A stretch of 64,000 bases of DNA, taken from contig HG738138.1 in NCBI GenBank assembly GCA_000499405.2, positions 12,649,208 to 12,713,207 on the forward strand. The letters are read 5' to 3'. Of this stretch, positions 33,454-45,600 are shown piece after piece. Made by a program: the position numbers and the translations under genes. Source of the DNA: Onchocerca volvulus. Lineage: Eukaryota > Nematoda > Chromadorea > Rhabditida > Onchocercidae. Within the stretch, counting starts at the first letter, position 1. Each line of letters opens with the position of its first letter. The notes under the pieces were generated by a model. That model saw nothing but the letters and a program-made list of their open reading frames with translations. It ran no database searches and was not told the origin of the DNA.

Positions 33454-34556
33454 TCACGGCTTCGTTTCCAATGTGCTTTTCAAAACTTTAGTCTCCCGTT
33501 TTAGTGCCCTGTTTTTTCTCTTCAGCGTATCATTTTCCTTCATCAACCGCATGGAATCCTTCAAAGAATCCTTTTCACTGATCGCTAATGCCTCATTAAA
33601 GTATAAGCTTTATGCAGCTAAATGTAATTTGAGATTCAAAATAATTACCATGAAGCTCAAGCAGTGTTTTCTCGCTCCACACTCATTTAAAATTTCATTT
33701 TTACTAAGCAATCGAATTTTTACATGTTGGATTTCTGTCTCGCATTGCAAATAATAATAATCGATGAGAGAAACAAATCCAAGTATTGCTCATTGACAGT
33801 AATTACATTCCATAATTTTCGATCTTTTTCATTCGAAAGTTTTAAAACTATACCTAATTTTAGGCAATTTTCAGAGGAGAAGAAATGCTTTTTGCAGGAC
33901 TCGATGTAATTTTCCAACTTTCGAGCGACTGAATTATCTTCCCGCTTGGCAACGAACCAGGTTGCGGTAAGATATCCGTTACATCCACTGGTTTGTGACA
34001 TTCACAGTAGAAAGTCCAACCCTAAAAAAAAAAAAAAAAAACTGGCTGGATTCTGCACAAATTTTGACAGTAGCTCACCAGCAATGAAAAAAAGTTTAAG
34101 GAGTACCAACTATCTATAGTTACAGTATTTCCTTTTCTAGACCAGTTTCCTGGCTTGTTTTCATCATATTATTCGTTCCTTCAGCCCTTATCTTATATAA
34201 ATAAAATATTTTAACGAAATACAGAAATCCTGCAAAAATATGAGAAAGCTTACATAAAGGAAAAATTGCGTGATACACTCACTGGGAAACAAATGTCCAC
34301 AAGAGTTGAATACATTCCGTAGCAATAGCTGTCGAAAATCACACAAAATGGAATGAGACTGCAGTACATTAAGCGATGTCACTCGTTTTTGATTTCCAGG
34401 TTCAAATCTACTTCCAACAGTCGCAAAATCAACACTTGAAATTCAAAATCAAAAACATACTGCGATATTCTGCATAATTTTAGTCATAACAAATAAAAAA
34501 TACCTTCCTGCGTCAGAATACTGCAGTGTGTTCGAGCCAGTGGATCTATTTGCCAT
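33454..34556 (-). pseudogene. Coiled-coil protein gene or gene remnant, exon structure incomplete
   Basis: Two 5' exons join cleanly: 34556-34504 (ATG, starts MANRSTGSNTLQYSDAG; AG|GTATTT donor, phase 2) and 34434-34283 (TTTCAAG acceptor; A|GTGAGT donor, phase 1). The second ends in a Cys/His piece, NVFNSCGHLFP. The 3' end is coding-like. It reads ISEKDSLKDSMRLMKEND then LKRKNRALKRETKVL, an obvious heptad coiled coil or leucine zipper, and ends at TGA 33454-33456. Between them 34001-33835 is open in two frames. One, starting from an AAACCAG acceptor, continues in phase as MDVTDILPQPGSLPSGK; the other reads NGYLTATWFVAKRED and ends at a G|GTATAG donor. I could not build a full-length frame, because an in-frame stop precedes the coiled-coil exon. 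It is either a real gene with an unusual exon or a pseudogene. No family is assigned. Confidence 0.42.
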
Positions 34557-34844
34557 ATGAACAACTAAATGACAAAATATATTGACTGAAGTGAAAATAA
34601 TCAGTTGAAAACCGGAAAAGAATTTTAAAACTATTAAATTAATTAAAATGACAATGAAATCCCTGCACCTAATTGCATCTCATCATTCTTGCAATGAGAA
34701 ATTTACAAATCTCCAGACCTAATAATGAAAACAGGTCAGAACAATAACCTACAAAATCTAGTCCTGTTTTTTGAGTGCTTCAGCCAGATTACCATTCCCT
34801 GAACGCTAGTGATGGCAAAGATAAGCTCAGAATATATTACATAA

Positions 34845-35600
34845 CTAGCTGGACCCGGACATGCTCCGCATAGACGATTCAGTTAGTCTATGGGGGCAGG
34901 CCATGCTTCGCGTTCCGACTCCAGTTAGTCTATATAAATAAAAATGTCAATATTCGTTTATTCAAAATCTTAAACCTCCGAAAGTTCTTAAACACGTGCC
35001 TTATCTGTATTAATTCAAAATCTTAGATATAGGGAAGTTCATATCTATTGCTTTAAAATCTCTACACAATATTGCACTCGAATATGCGCGTGTTTTTAAA
35101 TAAATAAATGGAGTAATTTAAGCTTTTCGTTTGTTTTTTGCTTTATGAGGGATGTAATTGGTTTTTTTTTTTTTTTTTTTTTGATTTGTGGGAACGTAGT
35201 TGTATCGCGCAAATGTCGAGGTGACGATAGTGTATAATGAAATGTTTCGTTCAAGCAATTTATTTCACAATACTTGTGAGCATACAATATTTTTTGTCAT
35301 TCTGTGTAGACATAGAGATTGTCTGGTTTGCCAACTTTAGAACACGCATCATATAATTGTCCATGTGAGAAGCAATCGGTCTCTAGATCTAAACCGCACA
35401 ATTCTGAAGAATGACCTTGAGCTTTGTTGATGGTGACTGCAATCGAATTCGGAATTGCAATCTCTTACATTGAAATGGTGTATCCGTTGGAATCATAGGA
35501 ATGCTCGGACGGAACTTCGCAAGTTCTCGACCGACTGTTTTCAAATTTTGATACAACCTTATATTTGAATAAGCCATAATTTTTATATGGATACACTTGC
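34845..35600 (-). mobile_element. Decayed Helitron, 3' part, with terminal CTAG
   Basis: The minus strand carries the end of a Helitron Pif1-family helicase (separate entry). This is followed by A+T-rich sequence and a terminus ending CTAG (34848-34845) with T as the next base. That matches the Helitron CTRR-3' end inserted before T. The final stretch is a tandem duplication of about 45 nt (34845-34891 and 34892-34933), each with ATAGACTAACTG and GCG-AGCATG blocks. The replication initiator domain and 5' TC end were not located. Confidence 0.72.
35260..35580 (-). pseudogene. Helitron Pif1-like helicase, C-terminal fragment, frameshifted
   Basis: In one frame [19 protein letters not shown] matches the family's IP-(R/M)-I-P-x-D-x-PF-x-(R/K)-x-Q-F-P-I block. 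After a one-base frame change the next frame gives [17 protein letters not shown], then [20 protein letters not shown], matching helicase motifs V-VI (INKxQGQ; FSHGQLYVACSRVG). A further frameshift precedes KNIVCSQVL and a stop, again as in Helitrons. The frameshifts and lack of upstream motifs show that it is inactive. Confidence 0.85.
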
Positions 35601-35852
35601 TTTTTTTTACGTGTCACGTCCATGACCACTAAAAGTAAGTAAGGGGCTGAATTTTTTGACTCCGATCCTTGAAATGCGAAGCATTAATTTGTGAATATTT
35701 TATTAACACTGAATATTATAAAAAGGAAAAAAATTCCAAAAACAAACATAATTTTCACCTTTTTATCTATACACCTAAACACATTTTACCTGTATAAATT
35801 TACTCATAGTGATAAATTTCAAATAAGCATTTTATAATTATAATTTCAAACT

Positions 35853-35863
35853 ACAATCACAGC

Positions 35864-35901
<38 letters not shown>

Positions 35902-35912
35902 GCTGTGATTGT
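35853..35912. repeat. Perfect 60-bp palindrome with (TA)16 core
   Basis: Arms ACAATCACAGCGAA and TTCGCTGTGATTGT are exact reverse complements flanking 32 nt of TA repeats. It could extrude as a cruciform. No flanking gene explains it. Confidence 0.97.
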
Positions 35913-36348
35913 TATATATATATATTATTTTCTAGAAGCTGCAATAGCTCATCTTGCGCTATTTTAGTTTTCTTAATTTCAACAATTTGCGAAAAAAAAG
36001 TTTTGAAAAAATTTTCCACCAAAATCAATTAAGTTTCCGAAAAAAAAAAGTTTTAAAAAGTTTAGGGTTAAAATGAAATATGGAACATTTCAATTTCCTC
36101 AATTTCAAAAATATTTCTATACAATATCGATTTAGGTTTTGAGGAAAAAAAAAAACTTTAAAGACAGAATTAAAAGAAGTGGATGAAATGGCACGGTAAA
36201 TTATTGACTGTTTAGAAATATAAAAACCAATAAAAGCATTTCAAATGTTCCACGATTTATCATTCATAAAATATATTCTTATCACATATAAAATATATTC
36301 TTTAAGATTTCGAACAAACGAACATTTACGACTGTAGAACAAGACGTT

Positions 36349-36434
36349 GACGTGAACGAATGACGTGGAGACTGCACGATCAATACAGACATGAACGAAT
36401 AACGACAGACCAGTAGAGACGTTAATGAATGACG
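36349..36434. repeat. Three spaced copies of a 17-nt motif
   Basis: Copies of GAC(G/A)T(G/T)AA(C/T)GAAT(G/A)ACG begin at 36349, 36388 and 36418 (spacing 39 and 30 nt). Confidence 0.75.
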
Positions 36435-36754
36435 TGAAAAAACTTGTGATAATAATATAGACAATCTTTTACAAATTTTATGCTAACAGCAACACACCAA
36501 CTTATTATCTTACTCGTCGCTTTAATGAAATGTCACGATCATTTAACAATCTCGTTACTTACTAAATCCGAACAATTTACTCTATAAAATTCATTTACGA
36601 CATACGATGGGGACACTTTAATTGCTGGTAAATGTTTGGAAGAGACTGACAGTTGGTTAACAGCAGTTTTTTTTTTTTTTTTTTAATTCTAATGTATAGT
36701 CTCTCCACGTTATTCGTTCACGTTTATATTAATCATATACGCCTTCTAACCTAT

Positions 36755-37025
36755 CTTTTACTCAGGAAAAGAAAGAGGGAGAGAGATGGGAGTTAGATCA
36801 AGAGTGAGAGAAAGAAAGAAAGGCGGGGTCAATAAACTCCGTTCCCTCACTTATTTTTAGTTGTCACGGATGTGACACAGGAAAAAAAAGTAAGTAAGTT
36901 TATATAAAAATGATGGCCTATTGAGATACAAGATTGTGTCAAAATTTGAAAAGAATCGGTGGAAAACTCCTGGAGATTCATGAGGGGTAACAGGTCGCAT
37001 TTAAATTTTTATTTATATAGATGTG
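36755..37025. mobile_element. Helitron-like or other non-autonomous repeat debris
   Basis: The segment includes TTGTCACGGATGTGACA, a palindromic TGTCAC...GTGACA. It also has AAAGTAAGTAAG, similar to TGTCACGTCCATGACC...AAAGTAAGTAAG at about 35600-35640 beside the helicase fragment. A TTTGAAAAGAATCGGTGGAAA stretch is typical in style of widely dispersed invertebrate repeats, and TTTATTTATATAGATG resembles sequence near the Helitron end. Class is inferred only from these similarities. Confidence 0.35.
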
Positions 37026-37972
37026 ATTGTATCCCCTTCCCAAAGTAAGCCACAATACGTTTCTTACCTGACAAGGTAGTTTCTGTGCTTTAAGAATTGC
37101 TACCTTCCATCTTCTCTCCCTCTCCCACTTCCCTTTGTTTCCTCTCAGTAATTCTATGAAAACCAAGCATGTGCAGGACAATCTGAAAATGGCGATAATG
37201 GAATATATTTCCGAATGAAACAATCCCCAGTTCAGAACTAAACACTAATGCTTAGAGATTAACTACGACGACTGCATGCATGCAAAAAAAAACAAAAATT
37301 TGATTAAAAGAGAACATACCAAGCAATGACAACTAATTAAAAGACGTAGCAGATCCAACAATGACCATATCACATAATCACGCTACAAAAAAAAAAAAAA
37401 AAATTGAACAAAAAGCCATCCCAGAAAATAAAAACAAAAAAAGAAAAATCACTGCAAAAATTAATTAGAACAGCAAAATAAGGCAACTTCTGCAAAGTGA
37501 AAAATCATAAAACAAACCATTTCTTCAAACCACCCAAAACATAAAAAGCCGAAAATGAAAAGAAAAAGAGCCAGACTTCAATATAAGCAGCAAAAACTGC
37601 AGCTTCCAACTATCAAAAACCAAAAATTGATTGGCCTCAAACTTCCTGGATAACATGATAATTAATCAAACAACCATCAAATTCGCCCCATCAGTAGTGG
37701 CATATGCCCGCTGACAGCACGCCGATCCATCCCAAAAAAGCTAAATATTTTCTATCCATTTCAGGAAAGGCTAAACAAGCATTCATCGCTAAGTGCTCAC
37801 GAACATAATTTAAAAGATTGGTCCTGACACGAAAGTATGACAACAATATGTGTTCGATCTGTTGAAATTGCTTGGATATTCTGGATATCTTGTGGGTAAT
37901 TCGGTATGTGGTACTTGTGACATCCTTAGGTATATAAACTGTTTTGTTAATACTTTCTTCTTCCTTACAGAA
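37026..37972. other. Upstream region of the mitochondrial-protein gene
   Basis: No exon was identified. Contains the putative promoter. An in-frame open stretch upstream (37850-37972) crosses the TTCCTTACAG site and is better read as outron or intron. Confidence 0.35.
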
Positions 37973-39458
37973 ATGCATGGACTATTATCACTTACTGTGC
38001 GCCCGATACATATTCAAAGAATAAGTGCTCTAAAAGCAATTCGTTATTTCTCCAAAACTACCCAACCACTTCGATGTAAGGTTGAAGTCGGTAAAGAAGC
38101 GAAAAGTTTGGTTGAGAAAGCAGCGAGAAAGTTGGATCCGTTTTCTGCTGTGCAAAATGAACCGACCGCGAAGTTCGTTGCTTTCAAAGAATTTATTAAT
38201 GTGAAAAAGAGAATTTTGCGGAATTAAAATCTTGATTTTATTTTAGTTTCTTTTCAGCTTCAGTCATCATTTGGGCTTTCATGGTTTCGAACTGTACCCT
38301 ATTCAAGGTCAAGTTATTGCATGGGCCATTGTACTTGTACTTATAGCCTATTATGCTTCCGCAAAAATTGAAGTCGTCATTGATCGAAGTAAACGTCATC
38401 ATTTTTTAGAATCGCATATTATATGATCTTCTACTCGTACTTTATGTTCTTAGAAGCGCAAAGATGTCATAGTCTCAGAATGAAATATAATAAACAAGGC
38501 GATGATTGAATGGTTTCGAAATGCAGCTGTACTAATAACTAATTAGTTCACTATTTTTATGATGAGGTTTTCCGATCCGGTAATCTCGGAAAGGTGACAC
38601 CTACATTAGTAGCTATATGTTATTTGATTCTTTAATTCTAGATGTCTCGCGTTTTTTTCAATTTAGTGTCTAAAATACTCACTGTTTTTCAATGCTCTAC
38701 GTATATCAAAAGTAGAGCGCACTTTTGAAGGCTTATAAAAAAATAAAGTTTTGATCATCATTAAGAGCTAAATTTTGCATTTATGGATTGGTATTTAGAG
38801 CATAAGAAAAGTAGAATTCCAGTATTTTTATAAATTCTCAAGGATATCGAGAGCTTCCTTCTTTATCATGTCGAAACTATGCATCTATTAAAAATTAGAT
38901 ATCATCGTCATGTTATAATGATTGTGAATTTTTAAGGCTACAAGAACGCGCCATTTACTTGGGCTACTATGAAAGATCGTGATCGTGAATATGTTGCTTT
39001 TGGGTAAACTTTTCGAAAATAAATTATTCATTCATTAGACTGTTCAAGATTCATTGCCATTTATTGATTTTCGGACTGTACTAAATCGATAACTGAAATA
39101 ATGATATTTATTTTTGGATGTTTCAGTATATTTGGAAAATTAGTTCGTCTTTTATTTTAGCGAAACTTTGGAAATATCAAACAATGTGTCGGTTATTTAA
39201 TTCATTCGCACAAAGGATCTTTAGCAATTTTTAATAATGGATTAATTTTTACAGTTTCGAACCAACACCAGCAATATCGCGTTTGGATCTGATGGAAACA
39301 CTGCAAGAAGAGATGATTGAAGAAGCAAGAAGACGTGGTACTCGTAAGTAAATCAAGAGCTTGCACAGCATTTTCTTATAATTAACATAATCGATCCCGA
39401 ACTGATTTTGAAATTTTTTTTTTTTATCCCAGTATCATCACAGTATTCTGAATCGTAG
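37973..39458 (+). CDS. Putative mitochondrial single-pass membrane protein, 5 exons
   Basis: Exons are 37973 to about 38200 (or 38172), 38247 (or 38258)-38388, 38937-39003, 39255-39343 and 39433-39458 (TAG). Junctions 2-5 are phase-consistent with good sites (GTAAAC, GTAAAC, GTAAGT; TTTTACAG, TATCCCAG). The exon 1/2 junction has two in-frame solutions, giving 183 or 170 aa. The N-terminus is Arg/Ser/Thr-rich without acids (MHGLLSLTVRPIHIQRISAL...RYFSKTTQ), a typical mitochondrial presequence. One membrane segment (VIAWAIVLVLIAYYA) follows HHLGFHGFELYPIQGQ. The C-terminal part is polar, with FTWATMKDRDREYVAFGFEP and a charged helix LMETLQEEMIEEARRR. The architecture resembles accessory respiratory-chain subunits, but I do not recognise one. 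A TTCCTTACAG lies 2 nt before the ATG, suiting a trans-splice acceptor. Confidence 0.8.
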
Positions 39459-39546
39459 TGAAGATGATGTAGTAAAGAGCAGTGATTATCATTTTTACTG
39501 CCAAGTTATGACAGAATGCTATCATCTTAAATTTATTTTATTTAGT

Positions 39547-39662
39547 TTCATGTATTATTCCTTATAACTCTTGTCAGTATGGATTCAGAAGGAAAAAGAA
39601 AAGCTTCATGTATTATTCCTTATAACTCTTGTCAGTATGGATTCAGAAGGAAAAAGAAAAGC
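39547..39662 (+). repeat. Perfect 58-bp tandem duplication
   Basis: The unit starting TTCATGTATTATTCCTTATA occurs at 39547-39604 and again, without change, at 39605-39662, in the 3' flank of the mitochondrial-protein gene. Being identical, it is recent or possibly an assembly artefact. Confidence 0.97.
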
Positions 39663-42600
39663 GACCCAGACTTTCCAGAAAAGTTGTGGAGGAGAATTTT
39701 GAAAATAACAGTTTTTTAGTCAGATTTTCCATTAGGTGTGTCGTGTTGGATTTTTTCACATTACGAATATAGTATGACTGTAATCAAATATTTCTTTAGA
39801 TGATATTATCGCAGCTCTTATTCTTCCGCAATTCAAAGACTGCTTCTAGTTTAATTTGTTAAGCATGCATGGCATTGCTGGATAGTTCGAAGCGATCTTC
39901 TCTAGCTTGTCATTTTCGATGCTTCGAAACTTTCGCTTTAATATTCTAGAACTTACGATTCATATTCTCACTTCCCTTTGTCATGGAATTGCTTTTCTAC
40001 GATAAATTAATGTAAATTTCACTCTTCTATTTCATTAATTGAACTGTATGGTTTAGATAAAATATCTTGTAGCATTATTATAGTATTAGCTGTTGAACAG
40101 TTTATCAGTACAGTAGCTTCTTGTTTAGAGGTATTGCGAACACTTTAAATTTACGATGGAGCAAGTAGTTTTTTTGAAGATTTACAAGAAAAAAAAAATG
40201 TTTCAAGGGATACTGTGCTTTGTTTTTTCCGAGAAGGGAAAAATTCGCAAATCAAAAGCCTCATTTTCACAAATTATTTCCTTTATTGCGTTATTGTGTT
40301 TTGTGATTGTTTTCTTTTTTCTTCTGAAACACTCAAATTTTTTTTTCGAGAAGCAGTCATAATGCTTTCTAGCGGTATGCATATTTTGCCTCATTTTCTT
40401 AACGAAAATGTTGTTTTATATCATTTTTTTATGCTTGTTTTTATTCACTTTTCAGCGTTACTTTATTTATTGTACATTACATAAACATCTGATTTCATAA
40501 ACTAGTCTCTTCCAATCTCAAACAGTGGTGATCTTTTTTATCAAATGACAAAGAGGATGTATAAGTTTCGGGAACTTTTCTAAATGAAGAAAGTATCCTG
40601 CGATTACAATTATTTGTTTTCTTTTTCAGAAAAACCATCGTTTCACAAGAATGTTAGTGGTGTTAGTGGATTTTTGATGTCAGATTTGCTTGTGGAAGTG
40701 AATTACATCATATATGTGTATAAGTGGAAATGTCAAAAATTTTTGATACATTGTAAAAAAAGAAAAAGAAAACGGAAAGGAAGGATTTTAGCTTTGTAAT
40801 CCTTAAAGAGGATTTTCTGGTCTACATTTGTTTCCAGGAACACAAGTCATTTGCTTTACGTAATATATTGTAGCATGGATAAGGGGATAATAATGAGAGT
40901 TTGTGTTGATGAAGTATAATTTTCATCTCACAATGTATGGCATACATCAGTCTGATTGTAAGATTGACATTAAACTGTTGCATGATTATCAAATCAAACT
41001 CATAAATGATGGATTTTTTGTCCATTCAAATACCAGCTTATCACTGAGTTTTCTATCGTTTTTTTCTTTTACATCTTCATAATGGGAAGATATTGAAAGA
41101 GAGATGCGGAAATATTCAACCACCAAATATTGGCAATTTTATTTAAAAAGATGGGAATCGCAGCATGGACGGAAGTTAATTTGCAATGAAATGTGAAATG
41201 CTGCATTCTTTTATTTAGAAAGACGGGAAAGAAGCTTACATTGAATGTATTTTCCAGATAACTCAAAATGTAAGGATAATGAATGGATATCACGCTATGT
41301 TATTCGTCGCAGTTCCGCAGTATATATGGTTTTAAGACTTATCTGTTTTCTTTTTTTTTGTTCTGAAATTTTTTTATGGATTTAAATTAAATTATGAAGT
41401 AATCTTTTTCTGATTATATGTATAAATAGATATAAATGTATTGAAACTTTCATATTTTTGATTGAACGATAAACCTGAACTTAAGCCTATAGTTGTTTGT
41501 TGGTTAACCACAGATAAGGGAATGCTATCTGCAGAATCAGAATCTAGGAGTTCCTGAAGCGTCAACAACAGGCTTTTGAATTTTACCCTACAATTGATCG
41601 TTTGTATCGTCGTTCATCTTTGGGATTTTGTTTAATTAAATCGAAATTCTCGCAATTTTATTGTTTTGTTTCTGCATATAGTTACAATTTACTGGCCTCT
41701 TTATTGAAGTTTCCAAAATATTAGGAAATAAACTACAGTACTCACTGAAATTGCCTGATTTCTCATGTTAATAACTTGTTTATGCAAGACGTAAAACACT
41801 GATTCTCTTCATCATCTTATTATCCGGTTTTATTGTTAAATATTTTCATAAATTTATTATTTTACCAGTAACTGAGCGTAATGAATATCATTCTCTCTCT
41901 TGCAACTTTTATCTTTTTTTTAAAGGCATAATGACATGAAAATGATCATTGTTAAAGCATTAATTATAAAAAATTCAATTAAAAATTTCAGACTTTTGCT
42001 TGAAATTTCAAGTTAATATGTTGTATATCAAGCAGTCAGGTTACAATTTCGACGATTAATCGTTTATTTGAGATATTAAAAATAGAATGCAGAGTGAAGT
42101 ATATTCTTGAAACTTACAAATAAGTGAGGAAAATATTTTTGGGAAGATATTTGGTGAACTGCAAAGATTAAGTTATAGAATTGTCAAGAATCGAATAAAC
42201 GATGGGTGGACGGAATCGGTTGGTGTCATCTTATCAGGAATTGAGCAGAATGGAATCATTGATTCTCATTACATTTAGGGTCTTTTGTAGTTCAAGCATA
42301 ACCAAATAAATTTATTAACTACGAGCCATAACTTGACTATAACTATTGTGCCGAATACAAGAACAAAATATTTTTCAATCAGTCAAATTCGGAATTTCAT
42401 CTTTAACATAATCTATTTAAAAAATTAACCTTATTTAAATTTTAATTGGAATTTGCTCACATCTTACTGAATTTAGTAGTCAAAACCATGCTTTCCTATT
42501 TATCTGTCCAGCAATAAAGTAATTAACGGAAATAAGATCTTTGTCCAAATGGGAAGGAAAGATGTTTGATAAGGTTCAGTAATTGTTAATTTCATCAAAA

Positions 42601-45600
42601 GAAGATAAAAATGTGATTCGAGAAACTGTAGAAGTTATTAAGAATTAATGAAGTATCAATGTGTCGCTGGAAGAAGTGGATAATAGTAACATAGTTGCCA
42701 AATAGAAAATCTTATTTTGCAGTCAATCAAATCACCGTGAATTTAAAAATTTTTACTTCGAAGTAAAAAGAAGTAAGAAGTAAGGATGGGAAATGAAAGG
42801 ATGAATTGGTAAGGAGTGGATGAGTTGGCAGTTTTTTCTATGACGGATAAAAGTTTTGTGGTGAGTAAGAATTAGAGAGGGAAAGAAAAAAAAATACATT
42901 CTAATAAAAGCATTCGATAAGATTTTTGAGGATTAAATGTTGAATAAATTAAGAAAATTTTTTAAATATTGTATTTACGAGGATGTTTACTTGCCTATTT
43001 GCATGAAATGGAAAACAAGTTCTTACTGAATCTGTATAGATTAACGGCAAATTGTTGCTTAAATGGCACCGAATGATATTTGTGTTCAGAATTCGAAAGA
43101 CTTAATATCTGTCATTTGTAAGTATTACTACTGTAATTTTACTGACTTAAAATGAATGTATTATAAGCGATAAATTAACAACAAATATTTACGATTCATG
43201 ATTTCATAGTTAGATAAATGAAAAATTGGTACTGATAGGATTATTATTTCAATACTTGAACATAAAATTATGGATAATGACATTTACATATTATTAGAAA
43301 TAAAGAATAGCATTGTTAAGTTTTGATGAGCAGTATGGCATCTGTTAGTTGTACAATGTTTCAAACGAATTCTTCAGTTCATCTCATATTTTGTTTTTAT
43401 TTTACTTGTCTTTCATTTGCTGTTTGTCTTGTCAGAAGTAACCTTATCACCAAATCTTTATTCATTTCTTTCATTGTTCTACAGTTTTGTTTCACTTCCT
43501 CGTTTTTTATTTTTTACTTTTTTTTTTTTTTTTTTTTTGAAAAAATCCATTCTCAGTTTTTCTTAAACTTTCCAGTTATTCCTTTTCTTCATTCTAAATT
43601 ATAATACTTTTCTGTTACTATTTACTTACTGTTTGTTGGAAATAATTGTCGCTTCTCTCTATTTGCATTTAATTTATTGGCTTCTATTATTTATTTCGTT
43701 TGTTTAGACAAGAGTAAACAACAACAAGACGTTGTTTCACGGTTTTTTTATTCTCATTCCACTTTATTCTACTCTCTTCCTTTCCCTTTTCATTAATTAG
43801 TCTTTATCATATTGGTTTTAAATTTTCACAAAAAAAAATTGTCTTTTTTGGAAACATTGTCTGATATAAGCTGCTGCAAAGATGTACATCAATTTTCAAA
43901 TTTTATTAATTTTATCGTTATGTAAAAGGTAGTAGATTTCATTCTTTTTTATTCTAGTAGAATATGTTTTCGAAAGGAGCGAAGTTTATTTATTTTTTCC
44001 TGAAAATTAAGAATTAGGAGTTAGAAAGTCTCATTAGAGCCGTAACACGTTCAGAAAATCAAAATTTTGATAATAAAATATAGTTTTTGTTTGATTCGTT
44101 CGAATAGTTAAATAACTGTTGATCTGTTTGTTAATTGTTTGATTGATTTTTGAAGGAGAAATTAGTTAAAAACTCTTTGAGCAGACTTGATTTAAAAAAA
44201 GCGACTGAAAAGATTGGTTGAAAAGTTAAAAAAATAGAATAGAAAGACAAAAAAGCAGCAAATCGAAAAATATTCATTTCCTGCTTTCATCCATCCGAAA
44301 AACTTTATTACATTTGAAACGCAAATTACTGGAAAGAATTTTTTTTGTCTTTTATAACCTTTTGTTTGAAATTAGAAAAATGACTGCGAAGTAAAACTGA
44401 AAATTTTAGAATGAATTTGATTTCAAAGACGTTTGAATTACCCGATCATCTGGATCACACAGTGTATTCTAAAAATGCGATCATGAATGGATTCGATGAA
44501 AAGGTCACATGGTATCAGTTACCTAACTTTTCCATTGAATATTTACAGATTAGATTGTCATTCTTGTTCGATCAGCATGTGACATTATCTTCACTACATG
44601 ATTGAAAGTTTTGGAATATCTAAATTTTGCTATACTTCAACCTTTCGCAGCAATAATGATGGTATCAGGTTGGATTTCTCGGATCACTTGTTTTTATAAT
44701 TGGCATAAAATTGAAATATCAAATCGAATTTTAAAATTAAATATATATAATTGAATTTCCTGCTTAAATTTTTAATATAATTACAAATCTTTGTTCAGTT
44801 AACAGTAATGATAACATACGGATGAGTTTTTGAGAGGAAAAAAAAGTGGAAACAGAAAAATTGATTTATGGTATCATACAAAGTAAACAAACTTCTTATT
44901 TTTATTGAAAATATCACAAGGAAAAGAACATCTTCTATTGTATGTAATATTGAAAAATGTATAATAAAATTCTATCCGTTCGTTCCAATGCATTTGAAAT
45001 AATAGTTCCTATTTGAAATATATCGGTGTATCGATGGTGCTGTCTGGAGAAATAAAAAAAATGTAAATATAAGCGTGTATAAGAAAACAGCAACAAGAAA
45101 AAATGGTATTATTCTAGATAGCAGCATAATATAAAATAGAATCTGTAAAACGATTAGAAAGGAAGAAACTTCACTGTTATTTTTCAGCTAAATTAATTAT
45201 TTTTCTTTTTGTTAAAATGAAAATAAAATTTTCATATTATTTTCTAAGTAATCTGATGATACATGCTTTCATGATTAGACAAAACTGATTAGTTTGTCTT
45301 GATGAATGCATAGCTACCATTTCATATATGATTAGCTGGTGAAAGAATGGGAAAAATTCTTTTGTAGAAGTTTGCCTCATTTTGTTGTTTTAGTTAATCG
45401 TTGCATTGATGTTGTATATTTTTTGTGTAAGATGAAGAGAGGAATCATTATACTACATCAATTTATTAATGATTTGGTAAGTGCATTTAAACCTGATAAA
45501 AAGTTTATATGTGAGAATAGTGCAAATTTGATGAAGGGAAACTTAATGGAAATAGCTGAAAACATCATTTCATTACATCGGCTTATTGAAGTTTTTCACA

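Noticed and set aside
43323..43604. 93-codon plus-strand ORF with hydrophobic stretches
   Set aside because: It runs into a poly-T/Phe tract, has no splice signals and shows typical T-rich composition.
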